NCBI RefSeq assembly: GCF_008365385.1
Contig: NZ_QOVF01000007.1
Location: forward strand, 62,001 to 126,000
DNA: 64,000 nucleotides
Origin: Halopseudomonas laoshanensis
GTDB taxonomy: Bacteria > Pseudomonadota > Gammaproteobacteria > Pseudomonadales > Pseudomonadaceae
Reading direction: 5' to 3'
The number at the start of each line of letters is the position of its first letter. The first letter of the stretch is position 1. The notes beneath the pieces were generated by a model. The model saw only the letters and a list, made by a program, of their open reading frames with translations. It had not been told where the DNA came from and did not search any database. Position numbers and translations under genes: made by a program. Positions 51,921 to 61,842 of this stretch are shown here, in pieces.

Positions 51921-54094
51921 CGGTCGAACAGGCTCCGAATGGCATCGCGCACCGCAGGAGCTTTATCACCGAGCTTTTCTTCCAGCTTTTCCTCGACCTT
52001 GCGCTGCGCTTCATTGCCCAGCAACTGCCCGGCGATGCGCTGCACGCCATCGCGGTCGACGTTGCAGCTACTGGCCGCATTGTGCAAAAAGCCCTGACAA
52101 CGCACTGGCCATTCAACATCCACATAGCGCTCGTTCACCGCACAGGCAGGGTCCGGCATCGCGGCGCTATCGCCTTGAATCAGTAAGCCCAGACGGTAAT
52201 CCATACGCTGCTGTGGCAGGTCCACCTCGCCTGTGCCTTTCACTGCCAGGCCCGGCAAAGCCGCTAACAGGTCGTCATTTCTCACTTTGCCATCGACGAT
52301 GCGGAAGCTGCCGCCCAGAGCCGAGAAAGGCGTATCCTCGGCGCCGCGAGACTCGCTCAGCGTTTTGCGATTAACCAGGGCAATGGCCTCGCACATCTGC
52401 TGTTCCAGGTTCACACCAATAAGCGCTCCCTCAAGCACGTTGAAACGGGCGCTGCCGTTAAGCGTATCCATCCAGCGCTTGATGCTATTGCCGCTGGCAC
52501 TGACATCCAGATTGAAATCCAGTTTGCCGCGCATCTGCTCGCCCATATCGTAGGCTTGCTGAATGGCCAATGAATCCATGCCGGTCAACTGCTTGGCCAC
52601 TGAGAGACTGACTGGCGTGCTGGTGGTGTCAATTTCTGCTGTCACACTGAAGCGGCCGCCAAATACGCCGCCATCGAATTGCTTGATTTGAATTTTGCCA
52701 TCACGGGCAACCACTGCGGCGATGAACGGGTTGATCGTTTGACCCGTCAGTTGTACCTCATCCAGCGCCAGCTTGCCGTCGACATCCAGGCCAGCCAGTG
52801 CTTGCAACGGCAGCACCTCCTCATCGCTCCAAGCCTCAGGCGCGGTGTCGGACCGGCTGCCGCCAGACGGAGCCTGGGGCGCGGCTTCAGCCGTAGCGGG
52901 CTCTTCTGCTGGCGGCAGATAATCATCCAGATTCAAAGCGCCTCCAGACAGGTCAAAGCGCAACGCCTGGCGCTCGAAATCGGCAATACCAAGGCTCCCA
53001 GTGAGTTCAGTACCGTCCACCAGCAACTTCAGTTCTTCCAGCATCAGGCTGGTAGCTGAACCGCTAATGACCGAGCTTAATGCGACCGATTCAAGCGCGC
53101 CGGTCCTGGCGGTTTCCGGCACTTCCTGACCTATGGCAGCGAGCAACGCACGGGCATCGAAATCGGCTACATCGAGGCGGCCGTCCAGCCGCATATCACC
53201 TTTCAGCTCGCTGGCTCTGACCTGCCCCGTGGCGCGCAAATCAGCTACAGACAAACGCATCTGATTGAACTCGGCAATGTTTGCACCCAGATCCAGCAAC
53301 GCATCGCCCTGCAGCTGCATAGCCAACGCTCGCCCGGAGAAGGGCTCGCCGCTGGCATCCACCTTCAGATCCACCGCATCCAACTGATAACGCTCAAGCT
53401 CAAAATCAAACTGGGCCAGGGTTTTCAGATCGATACGCACACGCAGGGCGGGCTGCTCGGCGGTCAACAGGCCAAGAAAATTCACATCAAAGGGCTCACC
53501 CTCGATCAGCGCGCCGGTAGTCAGGTTGGCGTCTTCCAACTGCAAAATCTGCCCGGAAGCCAGGTCCTTGTAACGACCCCGCGCGTTGGTAATGCGCACG
53601 CTCTCAATCGCCACTTCGAAATCGCGACCCTCGTCTGCAGACTCCTCTTCAGCCTGGGCAATCTCTTCTTCCGCCGCAGCCTCGGTTTCCTGATCAGCGC
53701 CGATACTTTCCCAGTTACCCCGGCCTTCGGCATTTCTGACCAGGTTCAGGCTAACGTTGTCGAGAATCACATCGCTCATGCGAAGCTGCCTGCGAAGCAG
53801 CGGCAAAACCTCGACGCCCAGCCCGAGATTACCAATCTGCGCAAGCGCATCGTCCGGAGCATCCAGCGCGGCCACACCGACATCCTCAAGCTCGATCCCC
53901 AACCATGGAAACAGTGACCAGCCAATATCGCCACCCAGAGTAAGCTCGATATTCGCCTGCTCACGGGCTGCTTGCTGGATCTCGTCCTTGTAGTCATTCG
54001 GGTCGAACATGCGGGTCAGAAAAAACAGCACGCCTGCCGCCAGTAGTACGACACCAAAGACCACCAGCCCCAGCACTTTGGCAAAGGATTTCAT
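51917..54094 (-). CDS. AsmA-family protein
   Basis: 725 residues. One N-terminal membrane helix ([21 protein letters not shown]) is followed by a long repetitive beta-rich periplasmic body, with [28 protein letters not shown] near the start and [10 protein letters not shown] near the end. An acidic low-complexity linker lies at about residues 135-155 ([19 protein letters not shown]). AsmA-like proteins belong to the bridge-like lipid-transfer/outer-membrane homeostasis group. AAGGAAG precedes the ATG. It heads asmA-mutY-yggX. Confidence 0.92.
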   Translation of the reverse strand: MKSFAKVLGLVVFGVVLLAAGVLFFLTRMFDPNDYKDEIQQAAREQANIELTLGGDIGWSLFPWLGIELEDVGVAALDAPDDALAQIGNLGLGVEVLPLLRRQLRMSDVILDNVSLNLVRNAEGRGNWESIGADQETEAAAEEEIAQAEEESADEGRDFEVAIESVRITNARGRYKDLASGQILQLEDANLTTGALIEGEPFDVNFLGLLTAEQPALRVRIDLKTLAQFDFELERYQLDAVDLKVDASGEPFSGRALAMQLQGDALLDLGANIAEFNQMRLSVADLRATGQVRASELKGDMRLDGRLDVADFDARALLAAIGQEVPETARTGALESVALSSVISGSATSLMLEELKLLVDGTELTGSLGIADFERQALRFDLSGGALNLDDYLPPAEEPATAEAAPQAPSGGSRSDTAPEAWSDEEVLPLQALAGLDVDGKLALDEVQLTGQTINPFIAAVVARDGKIQIKQFDGGVFGGRFSVTAEIDTTSTPVSLSVAKQLTGMDSLAIQQAYDMGEQMRGKLDFNLDVSASGNSIKRWMDTLNGSARFNVLEGALIGVNLEQQMCEAIALVNRKTLSESRGAEDTPFSALGGSFRIVDGKVRNDDLLAALPGLAVKGTGEVDLPQQRMDYRLGLLIQGDSAAMPDPACAVNERYVDVEWPVRCQGFLHNAASSCNVDRDGVQRIAGQLLGNEAQRKVEEKLEEKLGDKAPAVRDAIRSLFDR

Positions 54095-54163
54095 GGATGC
54101 TTCCTTATATTCATCAACACGCGAAAAGGACCAAGGGGCCAGTAATGGGTGCCCCTATTAATA

Positions 54164-55282
54164 TCAGATAGGGTAAAGGCTCTTGAATCGAGTAGCCACC
54201 TCTTCTGCCAGAGCCAGGCTGGCGGTGAGCCCAGGCGATTCGATCCCAAACAGATTGATCAAACCAGGCACTGCGTGGCTTGAATGATCTTGGATGAGAA
54301 AATCCATCGCCGGTTCCCCCGCCGCACTGAGCTTGGCCCGCACTCCAGCATAGGCTGGCACCAGTTTTTCGGCTTGGCAGTCCGGCCAGTAGCGCTTTAC
54401 CGCCTGGGCAAATGTCTCTCGGCGCGACTCGTCCATCGCATAGTCCAGTTGCTGCTGATAACGCACGTCGGGGCCGAAGCGCAGTTGGCCGGCCAGGTCC
54501 AGGGTCGCATGCACACCAAGACCCGTCGCATTCGCCTCCGGCATGGGGTACACCAGATGACTGAAGGGCGAGCGGCCGCTGTAAGCAAAATATTGCCCTT
54601 GGCACAGATGCAGAGGCGGAATCTGTTGCTCAGGCATACTTTCTACGGAGGCGGCCAGCGCCTGAGCAAATAGCCCGCCCGCGTTGATCAGGTAACGGCA
54701 GCTCAAGGTGAATGCATCGCCTGCGCTGTCGCCGCTGAGCCGGAAACCGCCAGCGATTGCGTCCACGCGGTCTACTCGGGTACGGCATTGCAGCGTGCCG
54801 CCTGCCTGTTGCAATGCTGCCTCGTAGGAGCCCATCAAGCCGTGACTATCAATAATCCCGGTAAGGGGTGAAAACAGACCCGCCACGCCACGCAAGGCCG
54901 GCTCGCGGGCGTGTAGCTCAGCGGCACTAAGGGTTTGCAGTTCTACGCCATTGGCCTGCGCATTGGACCTGAGCGCTTGCAGCGCGGGCAGCTCTGCCGG
55001 CTCGACCGCCACCAGCAACTTGCCAACCTGGCAATGCGTCACGGCATATTCGGCGCACCAGGCGTAAAGCAGATCACGACCTTCGCGGCACAGGCGCGCC
55101 TTCAGCGACCCTGGAGCATAATAAATACCGGCATGGATCACTTCGCTGTTACGGCTTGATGCATGCTGACCCGGCCAGGCCTCCTGCTCCAATACCAGCA
55201 CCTCGCGCCCACCGCGCGCAAGCCGCTGGGCGATAGCCAGGCCGACTACGCCCGCACCAACCACCACTACTTCAGAGTCCAA
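54164..55282 (-). CDS. FAD-dependent oxidoreductase, L-2-hydroxyglutarate dehydrogenase-like
   Basis: 372 residues of the DAO/L2HGDH family. FAD motif VVVVGAGVVGLAIAQRLARGG, the ASSRNSEVIHAGIYYAPGSLKARLC stretch typical of LhgO/L2HGDH, and C-terminal FGIESPGLTASLALAEEVA. It likely oxidises L-2-hydroxyglutarate or a similar hydroxy acid and passes electrons to the quinone pool. The frame begins with TTG at 55282 and no strong ribosome site is visible. It is divergent from hisB. Confidence 0.85.
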   Translation of the reverse strand: MDSEVVVVGAGVVGLAIAQRLARGGREVLVLEQEAWPGQHASSRNSEVIHAGIYYAPGSLKARLCREGRDLLYAWCAEYAVTHCQVGKLLVAVEPAELPALQALRSNAQANGVELQTLSAAELHAREPALRGVAGLFSPLTGIIDSHGLMGSYEAALQQAGGTLQCRTRVDRVDAIAGGFRLSGDSAGDAFTLSCRYLINAGGLFAQALAASVESMPEQQIPPLHLCQGQYFAYSGRSPFSHLVYPMPEANATGLGVHATLDLAGQLRFGPDVRYQQQLDYAMDESRRETFAQAVKRYWPDCQAEKLVPAYAGVRAKLSAAGEPAMDFLIQDHSSHAVPGLINLFGIESPGLTASLALAEEVATRFKSLYPI

Positions 55283-55400
55283 TATCGATTACCCAGCGCA
55301 TCAATCACCCTCCCACTATTTTCAACCCGGCTGCGCAGCACTATCGGCACGATATGCACAAGCGATCAGCCTGCTGTAGCCCCGGGCACCGTGGTACCCG

Positions 55401-55406
55401 TATAAT
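55401..55406 (+). promoter_or_regulatory. Probable -10 element of the his operon
   Basis: TATAAT lies 37 nt before the hisB ATG. The expected -35 position has only a poor match, so an activator or another element may contribute. Confidence 0.45.
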
Positions 55407-55442
55407 GCACGCCCTTGATAGATTATTCAGCGGAGAACAGCC

Positions 55443-56036
55443 ATGGCGGAGCGCAAGGCAAGCGTCGAGCGCAACACTCTGGAAACCCAAGTCAAAGTTG
55501 AGATCAACCTGGACGGCACCGGCCAGTCCGACTTTGATATTGGCGTCCCTTTTCTAGAGCACATGCTAGACCAGATTTCCCGGCACGGGCTGATCGACAT
55601 GCAGATCAAGTCGCGTGGCGACCTGCACATCGACGACCACCACACTGTGGAGGATGTCGGCATCACCCTGGGCATGGCTTTTGCCAAGGCCATTGGTGAC
55701 AAGAAAGGTATCCGCCGTTACGGCCATGCCTATGTGCCGTTGGATGAAGCTCTGTCCCGCGTGGTGATCGACTTCTCCGGTCGCCCAGGCCTGCACATGG
55801 ACATTGACTATACCCGGGCCAGCGTCGGCGGCTTTGATGTGGATCTATTTGGCGAGTTCTTCCAGGGCTTCGTCAACCACTCGCAGACCACGCTGCACAT
55901 CGATAATCTGAAGGGGGTCAACACCCACCATCAGATCGAAACGGTGTTCAAGGCCTTTGGCCGCGCGTTGCGCATGGCGGTGGAAGAAGATCCGCGCATG
56001 AGCGGCATGATGCCCTCCACCAAAGGCTGCCTGTAA
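55443..56036 (+). CDS. hisB: Imidazoleglycerol-phosphate dehydratase
   Basis: 197 residues with the two metal-binding motifs [18 protein letters not shown] ([12 protein letters not shown]) and [21 protein letters not shown], and [15 protein letters not shown] at the N-terminus. It dehydrates IGP to imidazole acetol phosphate in histidine synthesis. This is the stand-alone form, without the N-terminal phosphatase domain of E. coli HisB. First gene of hisBHAF. Confidence 0.98.
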   Translation: MAERKASVERNTLETQVKVEINLDGTGQSDFDIGVPFLEHMLDQISRHGLIDMQIKSRGDLHIDDHHTVEDVGITLGMAFAKAIGDKKGIRRYGHAYVPLDEALSRVVIDFSGRPGLHMDIDYTRASVGGFDVDLFGEFFQGFVNHSQTTLHIDNLKGVNTHHQIETVFKAFGRALRMAVEEDPRMSGMMPSTKGCL

Positions 56037-56039
56037 CCG

Positions 56040-56684
56040 ATGACTGCCAGCCGAGTAGCTGTTATCGATTACGGCATGGGCAACCTGCATTCGGTAGCCA
56101 AAGCCCTTGAGCATGCCGGCGCCTTGCGCGTGGAAGTGACCAGCGATCCTGCCACAATTCTGGCGGCCGACCGTGTGGTACTACCCGGTGTGGGCGCCAT
56201 CCGGGACTGCGTCAGTGAGCTGCGGCAACTGGGGTTGGATCAGGTGGTACGTGAAGTGGTCAAGGAAAAGCCGCTTCTGGGTATTTGTGTCGGCATGCAG
56301 ATGCTGTTCGAGAGCAGTGAAGAAAATGGCGGCGTGGATTGCCTCGGTCACTTCCCGGGCAAGGTCAGCTTCTTCGGCAATGAGCTGTACGAAGGTGACG
56401 TGCGTCTGAAAGTGCCACACATGGGCTGGAATCAGGTCAAGCAGAGCATTGACCACCCCATGTGGCATCGCATTGACCAGGATGCGCGTTTCTATTTCGT
56501 GCACAGCTACCATGCCCAGCCAGGCAAGCATACCCACATTGCCGGGCGCTGCCGCTATGGCGTCGACTTCGCCGCTGCAGTGATTCAAGACAATATATTC
56601 GCCACCCAGTTTCACCCGGAAAAAAGCCATACCAACGGCCTGCAGCTGATGCAGAACTTCCTGGCCTGGGACGGGCGCTGGTAA
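56040..56684 (+). CDS. hisH: Imidazole glycerol phosphate synthase, glutamine amidotransferase subunit
   Basis: 214 residues, class-I glutaminase. The nucleophile Cys83 sits in [11 protein letters not shown], and the His/Glu of the triad in [15 protein letters not shown]. It supplies ammonia to HisF. It starts 3 bp after hisB and is followed by a 16-bp palindrome before hisA. Confidence 0.97.
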   Translation: MTASRVAVIDYGMGNLHSVAKALEHAGALRVEVTSDPATILAADRVVLPGVGAIRDCVSELRQLGLDQVVREVVKEKPLLGICVGMQMLFESSEENGGVDCLGHFPGKVSFFGNELYEGDVRLKVPHMGWNQVKQSIDHPMWHRIDQDARFYFVHSYHAQPGKHTHIAGRCRYGVDFAAAVIQDNIFATQFHPEKSHTNGLQLMQNFLAWDGRW

Positions 56685-56689
56685 ACCAG

Positions 56690-56705
56690 GCTTCAAGCTT
56701 GAAGC
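56690..56705. repeat. 16-bp perfect palindrome between hisH and hisA
   Basis: GCTTCAAGCTTGAAGC is fully self-complementary, 6-21 nt after the hisH stop and before the hisA ribosome site. It could form an intercistronic hairpin or cruciform that tunes relative expression. Confidence 0.5.
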
Positions 56706-56726
56706 TCTTTTTCCGAAGGAAAAGTC

Positions 56727-57476
56727 ATGCTGATTATCCCCGCTATCGACCTTAAAGACGGTGCTTGTGTGCGCTTGCGCCAGGGCCTGATGGACGATGC
56801 CACGGTATTTTCCGATGATCCGGTGGCCATGGCCGCGAAATGGGTCGAGGGTGGCTGCCGCCGTTTGCACCTGGTCGACCTCAACGGTGCCTTTGAAGGC
56901 AAGCCGGTCAATGGCGACGTGGTAACGGCGATTGCCCGCGCCTACCCTGAGCTGCCGATCCAGATCGGCGGCGGCATCCGTTCACTGGACACCATCGAGC
57001 ATTATGTACGCGCCGGCGTCAGCTACGTGATCCTCGGCACCAAAGCGGTCAAAGAGCCGGAGTTCGTTGCTGAAGCCTGCCGCGCCTTCCCCGGCAAGGT
57101 CATTGTGGGCCTGGACGCCAAAGACGGCTTTGTGGCCACTGACGGCTGGGCCGAAGTCAGCACCGTGCAGGTGATTGATCTGGCCAAGCGTTTTGAAGCC
57201 GACGGCGTGGCCGCGATTGTTTATACCGATATCGCCAAAGACGGCATGATGCAGGGCTGCAATGTCGAAGCCACCGCCGCGCTGGCCAATGCCACACGCA
57301 TCCCGGTGATCGCCTCTGGCGGCATTCATAATCTCGGCGATATCCAGTCACTGCTGAATGCCCGTGCCCCCGGTATTATCGGCGCCATCACTGGCCGCGC
57401 GATCTATGAAGGCACGCTGGATGTGGCAGAGGCGCAAGCGCTCTGTGATCGCGCACAGGCAAGCGGCACGCCATAA
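56727..57476 (+). CDS. hisA: Phosphoribosylformimino-AICAR-P isomerase HisA
   Basis: 249 residues of (beta-alpha)8-barrel. [17 protein letters not shown] carries the catalytic Asp, [20 protein letters not shown] the phosphate-binding glycines, and [15 protein letters not shown] the second catalytic Asp. It opens the ring of ProFAR. AAGGA precedes the ATG by 6 nt. Confidence 0.98.
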   Translation: MLIIPAIDLKDGACVRLRQGLMDDATVFSDDPVAMAAKWVEGGCRRLHLVDLNGAFEGKPVNGDVVTAIARAYPELPIQIGGGIRSLDTIEHYVRAGVSYVILGTKAVKEPEFVAEACRAFPGKVIVGLDAKDGFVATDGWAEVSTVQVIDLAKRFEADGVAAIVYTDIAKDGMMQGCNVEATAALANATRIPVIASGGIHNLGDIQSLLNARAPGIIGAITGRAIYEGTLDVAEAQALCDRAQASGTP

Positions 57477-57537
57477 GCCACAAGCATTTACTTGCAGCTC
57501 GAGGCTTGGCGCTGAAAGCTGCTTTCGGAGAAAGCCC

Positions 57538-58311
57538 ATGGGTTTGGCCAAGAGAATCATCCCCTGCCTGGACGTCGACAACGGCCGCGTAGTCAAGGGC
57601 GTGCAGTTCGAGAATATTCGTGATGCCGGCGACCCGGTGGAAGTGGCGCGGCGTTACAACGAACAGGGCGCGGACGAGATAACCTTTCTCGACATCACCG
57701 CCAGCCATCAGGAGCGTGACACCACGCTGCATACCGTCGAGCGCATGGCCAGCGAAGTCTTTATTCCGCTGACAGTGGGCGGCGGTGTACGCACCATTCA
57801 GGATATCCGCAACCTGCTGAATGCTGGAGCTGACAAGGTCTCGATCAATACCGCGGCAGTGTTCAATCCGGAGTTTGTCGGTGAAGCGGCAGATCGGTTC
57901 GGTTCGCAGTGCATTGTCGTAGCAATTGACGCCAAGCGCGTTTCCGCGCTCGGCGAGCCCGGCCGCTGGGAAATCTTTACCCACGGTGGACGCAAGCCAA
58001 CCGGCCTGGATGCGGTCATGTGGGCGAAGAAAATGGAAGATCTCGGCGCTGGCGAGATTCTGCTGACCAGCATGGATCAGGACGGCGTCAAGAGCGGCTA
58101 TGACCTGGGTGTTACTCGCGCCATCAGCGATACCCTGCACATTCCGGTGATCGCCTCAGGCGGCGTCGGCAACCTGCAGCATCTGGCCGATGGCGTGTTG
58201 CTCGGCGGTGCGGATGCGGTGTTAGCAGCGAGTATCTTTCACTTCGGCGAATACAGCGTTAGCGAAGCCAAGGCGTATATGGCAGCACGCGGCATTGAGA
58301 TGCGCCTGTAA
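57538..58311 (+). CDS. hisF: Imidazole glycerol phosphate synthase cyclase subunit
   Basis: 257 residues. [16 protein letters not shown] carries the first catalytic Asp, and VVAIDAKRV plus [15 protein letters not shown] the other conserved acidic and phosphate sites. With HisH it forms IGP and AICAR. GGAG precedes the ATG at 57538; a longer upstream frame overlaps hisA and is not credible. Its stop abuts the convergent deacetylase stop with no gap. Confidence 0.98.
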   Translation: MGLAKRIIPCLDVDNGRVVKGVQFENIRDAGDPVEVARRYNEQGADEITFLDITASHQERDTTLHTVERMASEVFIPLTVGGGVRTIQDIRNLLNAGADKVSINTAAVFNPEFVGEAADRFGSQCIVVAIDAKRVSALGEPGRWEIFTHGGRKPTGLDAVMWAKKMEDLGAGEILLTSMDQDGVKSGYDLGVTRAISDTLHIPVIASGGVGNLQHLADGVLLGGADAVLAASIFHFGEYSVSEAKAYMAARGIEMRL

Positions 58312-59280
58312 TTAGTCACTGGTCTGCGTCGGAGCGTATTTGCGCTCCAGCAGTGCCTGCAGGCTGACCACCTGCACGCCTTCGCGGTCCGCCAGCCCCG
58401 GCAGCCAGCGCTCCAGGTAATCCAGCGTTTGCGGATACGGATGGCCGATCAATACCGCATAGCCGTTCTTGCGCGCCAAAGCCAATCCCCGCTGGAACTC
58501 TCGATGAATCGCTTCCGGCTCGCGCTTATTGTCCAGAAATACATCTCTCGACAGATTCTGCACACCCGCCGCGTCTGCGGCAAAAGCCGCTTGCGTCTGC
58601 GCGGTGGTGCGACTGTCAACAAAGAACAAGCCGCGCTTTCTTAGCTCGCCCATAACCCAATCCATCGGCGCGCGTTCGGCTGTCAGTCGGCTGCCCATGT
58701 GATTGTTCACACCCTGAATCGGCCCTAAACGGCCTAGACTGTCGACCAGACTGGCCAGCAGCTCCTCACGTGACATATGCGCGAAGAGCCCGCCAGGCCC
58801 TATGGAAAGGCCCGCCCCGTTCTCCATAGGCAAATGCAGCAGAACCGTCTGACCCCGCGCGTGCGCTTCCTCCGCCAACCGGGCAGCAGCAGGCGTCTGC
58901 GGCAATATGGCCAGCGCTATCGGCACCGGCAGATCAATCAGCCGCCGGCCCTGCGCATAACTTTGGCCAACATCATCAATCACGATAGCCAGTAGCGGTC
59001 GATCGCCCACCTGCGCCGGACGCGACGCGGGCGTGCTTATGCCTGGTTCAAGGATGGGGGAGTCAAGGCTGGCAGCTGGCTTTTTTGGCCAGCCTGCATG
59101 TTCGATCAGCAGCCATTCGCTACGCCGCCTATCTGCGGCGGCTTGTGCTTCGTGGGTCGCTGGCAGGTCTGCACGCTCAGCCGCAACATCCTGTTGCTCG
59201 GCTGGCGGTTCTTTTGCGGGTTCGCTGTCACTGCAGGCTGCCAGCAATAACGCCAGCAGCCAGACCAGCGCATATTTCAT
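58312..59280 (-). CDS. Divergent polysaccharide deacetylase, predicted lipoprotein
   Basis: 322 residues. The N-terminus ends in a lipobox (LLALLLAACSDS), so it is probably anchored by a lipidated cysteine. The fold is the divergent polysaccharide deacetylase (DUF610/YibQ) type: LAIVIDDVGQSYAQGRRLI, LAILPQTPAAARLAEEAHARG, VLLHLPME, GVNNHMGSRLTA and FFVDSRTTAQT. Substrate unknown. Its start overlaps the S41 peptidase stop by 4 bp. Confidence 0.9.
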   Translation of the reverse strand: MKYALVWLLALLLAACSDSEPAKEPPAEQQDVAAERADLPATHEAQAAADRRRSEWLLIEHAGWPKKPAASLDSPILEPGISTPASRPAQVGDRPLLAIVIDDVGQSYAQGRRLIDLPVPIALAILPQTPAAARLAEEAHARGQTVLLHLPMENGAGLSIGPGGLFAHMSREELLASLVDSLGRLGPIQGVNNHMGSRLTAERAPMDWVMGELRKRGLFFVDSRTTAQTQAAFAADAAGVQNLSRDVFLDNKREPEAIHREFQRGLALARKNGYAVLIGHPYPQTLDYLERWLPGLADREGVQVVSLQALLERKYAPTQTSD

Positions 59281-60554
59281 TTTTTCGCGCGGGTGATATT
59301 CAAGCCTTTGAGCAGAATCAAGGCCTGATTCAGCTGATAATCGGAATCCTGCGGCCGCTCCGCAGCCTCCCCAACAACGCCGGACTGCTCTTCGATACCG
59401 TTGCCGTTATCCAGGTGGCCCGCCAGATCCGCCTCGCGCAGACCCCGCTCCTCGACATCCTGAGTCAGGCGAGCGCGCTCGACGCGAATGTCCGGCTCGA
59501 TGCCCTGGGCCTGAATGGAACGGCCATCGGGTGTGTAATACAGCGCAGTAGTCAGCTTCAGTGCACGGTCATTGTTCAACGGCAACACCGTTTGTACCGA
59601 ACCCTTGCCGAAACTGTCGGTACCCATGATTACCGCGCGCTCTTGATCCTGCAGAGCCCCCGCCACAATTTCTGCGGCAGACGCGGAGCCACCATTAATC
59701 AGCACCACCAGCGGTATATCCCGGCCCGGGTTATTGCTGGTGGCATTGAAACGCAGCTCAGAGTTGGGCAGCCGCCCTTTGGTGTACACAATCAGACCGT
59801 CATCCAGAAACGCATCGGCAACTTCCACTGCTGACTGCAGAACGCCGCCAGGATTATTGCGCAGGTCGAGTACCAGACCCTTCAGCTCCTTGCCTTCAGC
59901 CAGACTGTTGAGGGCACGCCGCACTTCGTCACCGCTGTTATTCTGGAACTGGGTCACGCGGATATAGCCATAGCCGTCCTCGAGCATCTCTGAACGCACG
60001 CTGGCGACCTTGATGACCGCGCGATTCAGCTCCACCTCAAACGGACTGCCAGTGCCGCGCACCAAGGTCAGCCTGATACTGGTGCCGACTTCCCCACGCA
60101 TCTTTTCCACGGCGTCCATGATGCTCATGCCTTTCACCGGCTGATCATCAATCTTGATAATCAAATCACCTGCTTCAATGCCGGCGCGCGCGGCGGGGGT
60201 ATCGTCGATCGGGGAAATGACTTTGATAAAGCCATCCTCCTGGCCCACTTCGATACCCAGCCCTCCGAACTGACCACTGGTGCTGTCCTGCAGGCCGCGA
60301 AATGCCTCAGGCTCGAGGTAGGCAGAATGCGGGTCCAGACCTTCAAGCATGCCGCGAATGGCGTTTTCCAGCAGCGTGGCGTCATCCACTGGCTCAACAT
60401 AGGCTGTACGGATGCGCTCAAGCACCTCAGCAAAAGTCCGCAGCTCGTCCAGCGGCAGCGGCGCGGGAACCTCGGCAGGCTCCTGCGCATGGGCCAGGGG
60501 CATACCGAGCAGTAAACACAGACAGCTCGCAAAGAGGATACGCACAGCAGTCAT
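59277..60554 (-). CDS. S41 C-terminal processing peptidase (CtpA-like)
   Basis: 425 residues with a signal peptide (ILFASCLCLLLGMPLAHAQ), a PDZ domain (GGLGIEVGQEDGFIKVISPIDDTPAARAGIEAGDLI) and the S41 core. The catalytic Ser is in NGGSASAAEIVAGALQDQ, the general-base Lys in DSFGKGSVQT. It is a periplasmic processing protease, typically for peptidoglycan hydrolases or lipoproteins. It sits between envC and the deacetylase, consistent with a cell-envelope role. Confidence 0.95.
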   Translation of the reverse strand: MTAVRILFASCLCLLLGMPLAHAQEPAEVPAPLPLDELRTFAEVLERIRTAYVEPVDDATLLENAIRGMLEGLDPHSAYLEPEAFRGLQDSTSGQFGGLGIEVGQEDGFIKVISPIDDTPAARAGIEAGDLIIKIDDQPVKGMSIMDAVEKMRGEVGTSIRLTLVRGTGSPFEVELNRAVIKVASVRSEMLEDGYGYIRVTQFQNNSGDEVRRALNSLAEGKELKGLVLDLRNNPGGVLQSAVEVADAFLDDGLIVYTKGRLPNSELRFNATSNNPGRDIPLVVLINGGSASAAEIVAGALQDQERAVIMGTDSFGKGSVQTVLPLNNDRALKLTTALYYTPDGRSIQAQGIEPDIRVERARLTQDVEERGLREADLAGHLDNGNGIEEQSGVVGEAAERPQDSDYQLNQALILLKGLNITRAKK

Positions 60555-60621
60555 CGAACTCTCCCAAAAGGGCTAAAAAACGGAGCGGGCAGGCGGGAAT
60601 TGGCTTCTGATAACCGCGTGT

Positions 60622-61815
60622 TCACCCGGACAGCATACACCAGGCCGCCGGATCCAGGGCACGGCCCTGGTGACGGATGGAAAAATACAGCGACGACGTA
60701 GACAAGCCACCGCTGGTACCTACGGTCGAAATCACTTCGCCGGGCTGAACCCAGCTGCCCACTTCCTTGAGCAGGCTTTGATTATGCCCATACAAGCTGA
60801 GGTAACCTGCTCCATGATCAAGAATCATCAGCAAGCCCGAGCCACGCAGCCAGTCGGCGAACACCACCCGCCCGCCATGCACGGCATGCACGTTGCTGCC
60901 CTGCTCTGACGCGATTAACAAGCCGTCCCATTTGAGTCGCGCATCTTCACCCCGCTGGCTGCCAAAGCGGGCCTGCACCCGCCCCTTGACCGGCAAGGGC
61001 AGTTTGCCCTTGGCCTGCGCGAAAGGCAGGCTGCCCGCTGGCGTAGGTATGCTGACAATGGCCTCATCAATCGATTTGATCAGTTTTTCCAGCCCTGCGC
61101 GTTCAGCCTGCGCGCTCTTGAGTTTTTCGCTCTGGCTGCGGCTACGGCTTTGCAGCCCGGCCAGCAACTTACCTCTGGACGCCTGCTCGGCCTGCAGCTG
61201 CTGCTGATTGGCCGCCAGTTGCTCGCGGTCACGCCGCAATGCAGTCTGCTGATCGGCAATACTGGCACTGGCAAGGCGTACCTGCTCCAGGGTATCGGTG
61301 TAGCGGCTCATCTCCGTCACGCGGGCGCGGCTGACATACTCGTAATAGCGCATCATGCGGGCGACCCGCGCCGGATCATCCTGATTGAGGACCATTTTCA
61401 GATAATCCTGCTGGCCCGCCATGTAGGCGGCCCTGATCTGCCGAACGATCTGTACTTCCTGTTCGCTCAACGCCACCTGCAGCGCGGCCGCCTGCATATG
61501 CAGGTCCAGCAGACTGGTCTCACCTTCCTTTATCTGCTGCTCGATTTTCTGGCTCTCGCGGCGCAGCCGGCCGATCTCGCTTTCGCTTTCCTTCAGATTG
61601 GATTCAAGGCCGGACATTTCCTGCTTGAAATCGTCGAGCAACGCTTTGAGGCGGGCGATCTCTTCCTCGGTTTGCTTCAGCTCGGCGCGCGCCTCACGGG
61701 AGTCGTTCTCCTGCGCAGCCACAGTCCCGGCTGCCATACCACCGCTCGACAGCACCAGCAGCAGTAATAGCGCTCTGCCGCTGCACAATCCTTTACTCAC
61801 TCGCTGTCGCTGCAT
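60622..61815 (-). CDS. envC: Murein hydrolase activator EnvC
   Basis: 397 residues with a signal peptide (ALLLLLVLSSGGMAAGTVAAQ), a long coiled coil (about residues 30-250) and a C-terminal LytM domain. The LytM metal ligands are degraded: the HxxxD site reads WDGLLIAS, so it should be an activator of amidases at the septum rather than an enzyme. ATG at 61815 preferred over TTG two codons earlier. Confidence 0.93.
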   Translation of the reverse strand: MQRQRVSKGLCSGRALLLLLVLSSGGMAAGTVAAQENDSREARAELKQTEEEIARLKALLDDFKQEMSGLESNLKESESEIGRLRRESQKIEQQIKEGETSLLDLHMQAAALQVALSEQEVQIVRQIRAAYMAGQQDYLKMVLNQDDPARVARMMRYYEYVSRARVTEMSRYTDTLEQVRLASASIADQQTALRRDREQLAANQQQLQAEQASRGKLLAGLQSRSRSQSEKLKSAQAERAGLEKLIKSIDEAIVSIPTPAGSLPFAQAKGKLPLPVKGRVQARFGSQRGEDARLKWDGLLIASEQGSNVHAVHGGRVVFADWLRGSGLLMILDHGAGYLSLYGHNQSLLKEVGSWVQPGEVISTVGTSGGLSTSSLYFSIRHQGRALDPAAWCMLSG

Positions 61816-61842
61816 GCTCAATGTCCGATGATGAATGGGGGA

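Noticed and set aside
54114..54605. 163-codon frame overlapping the L-2-hydroxyglutarate dehydrogenase-like gene
   Set aside because: Same strand, different frame, over half inside a gene with clear family motifs; no domain seen.
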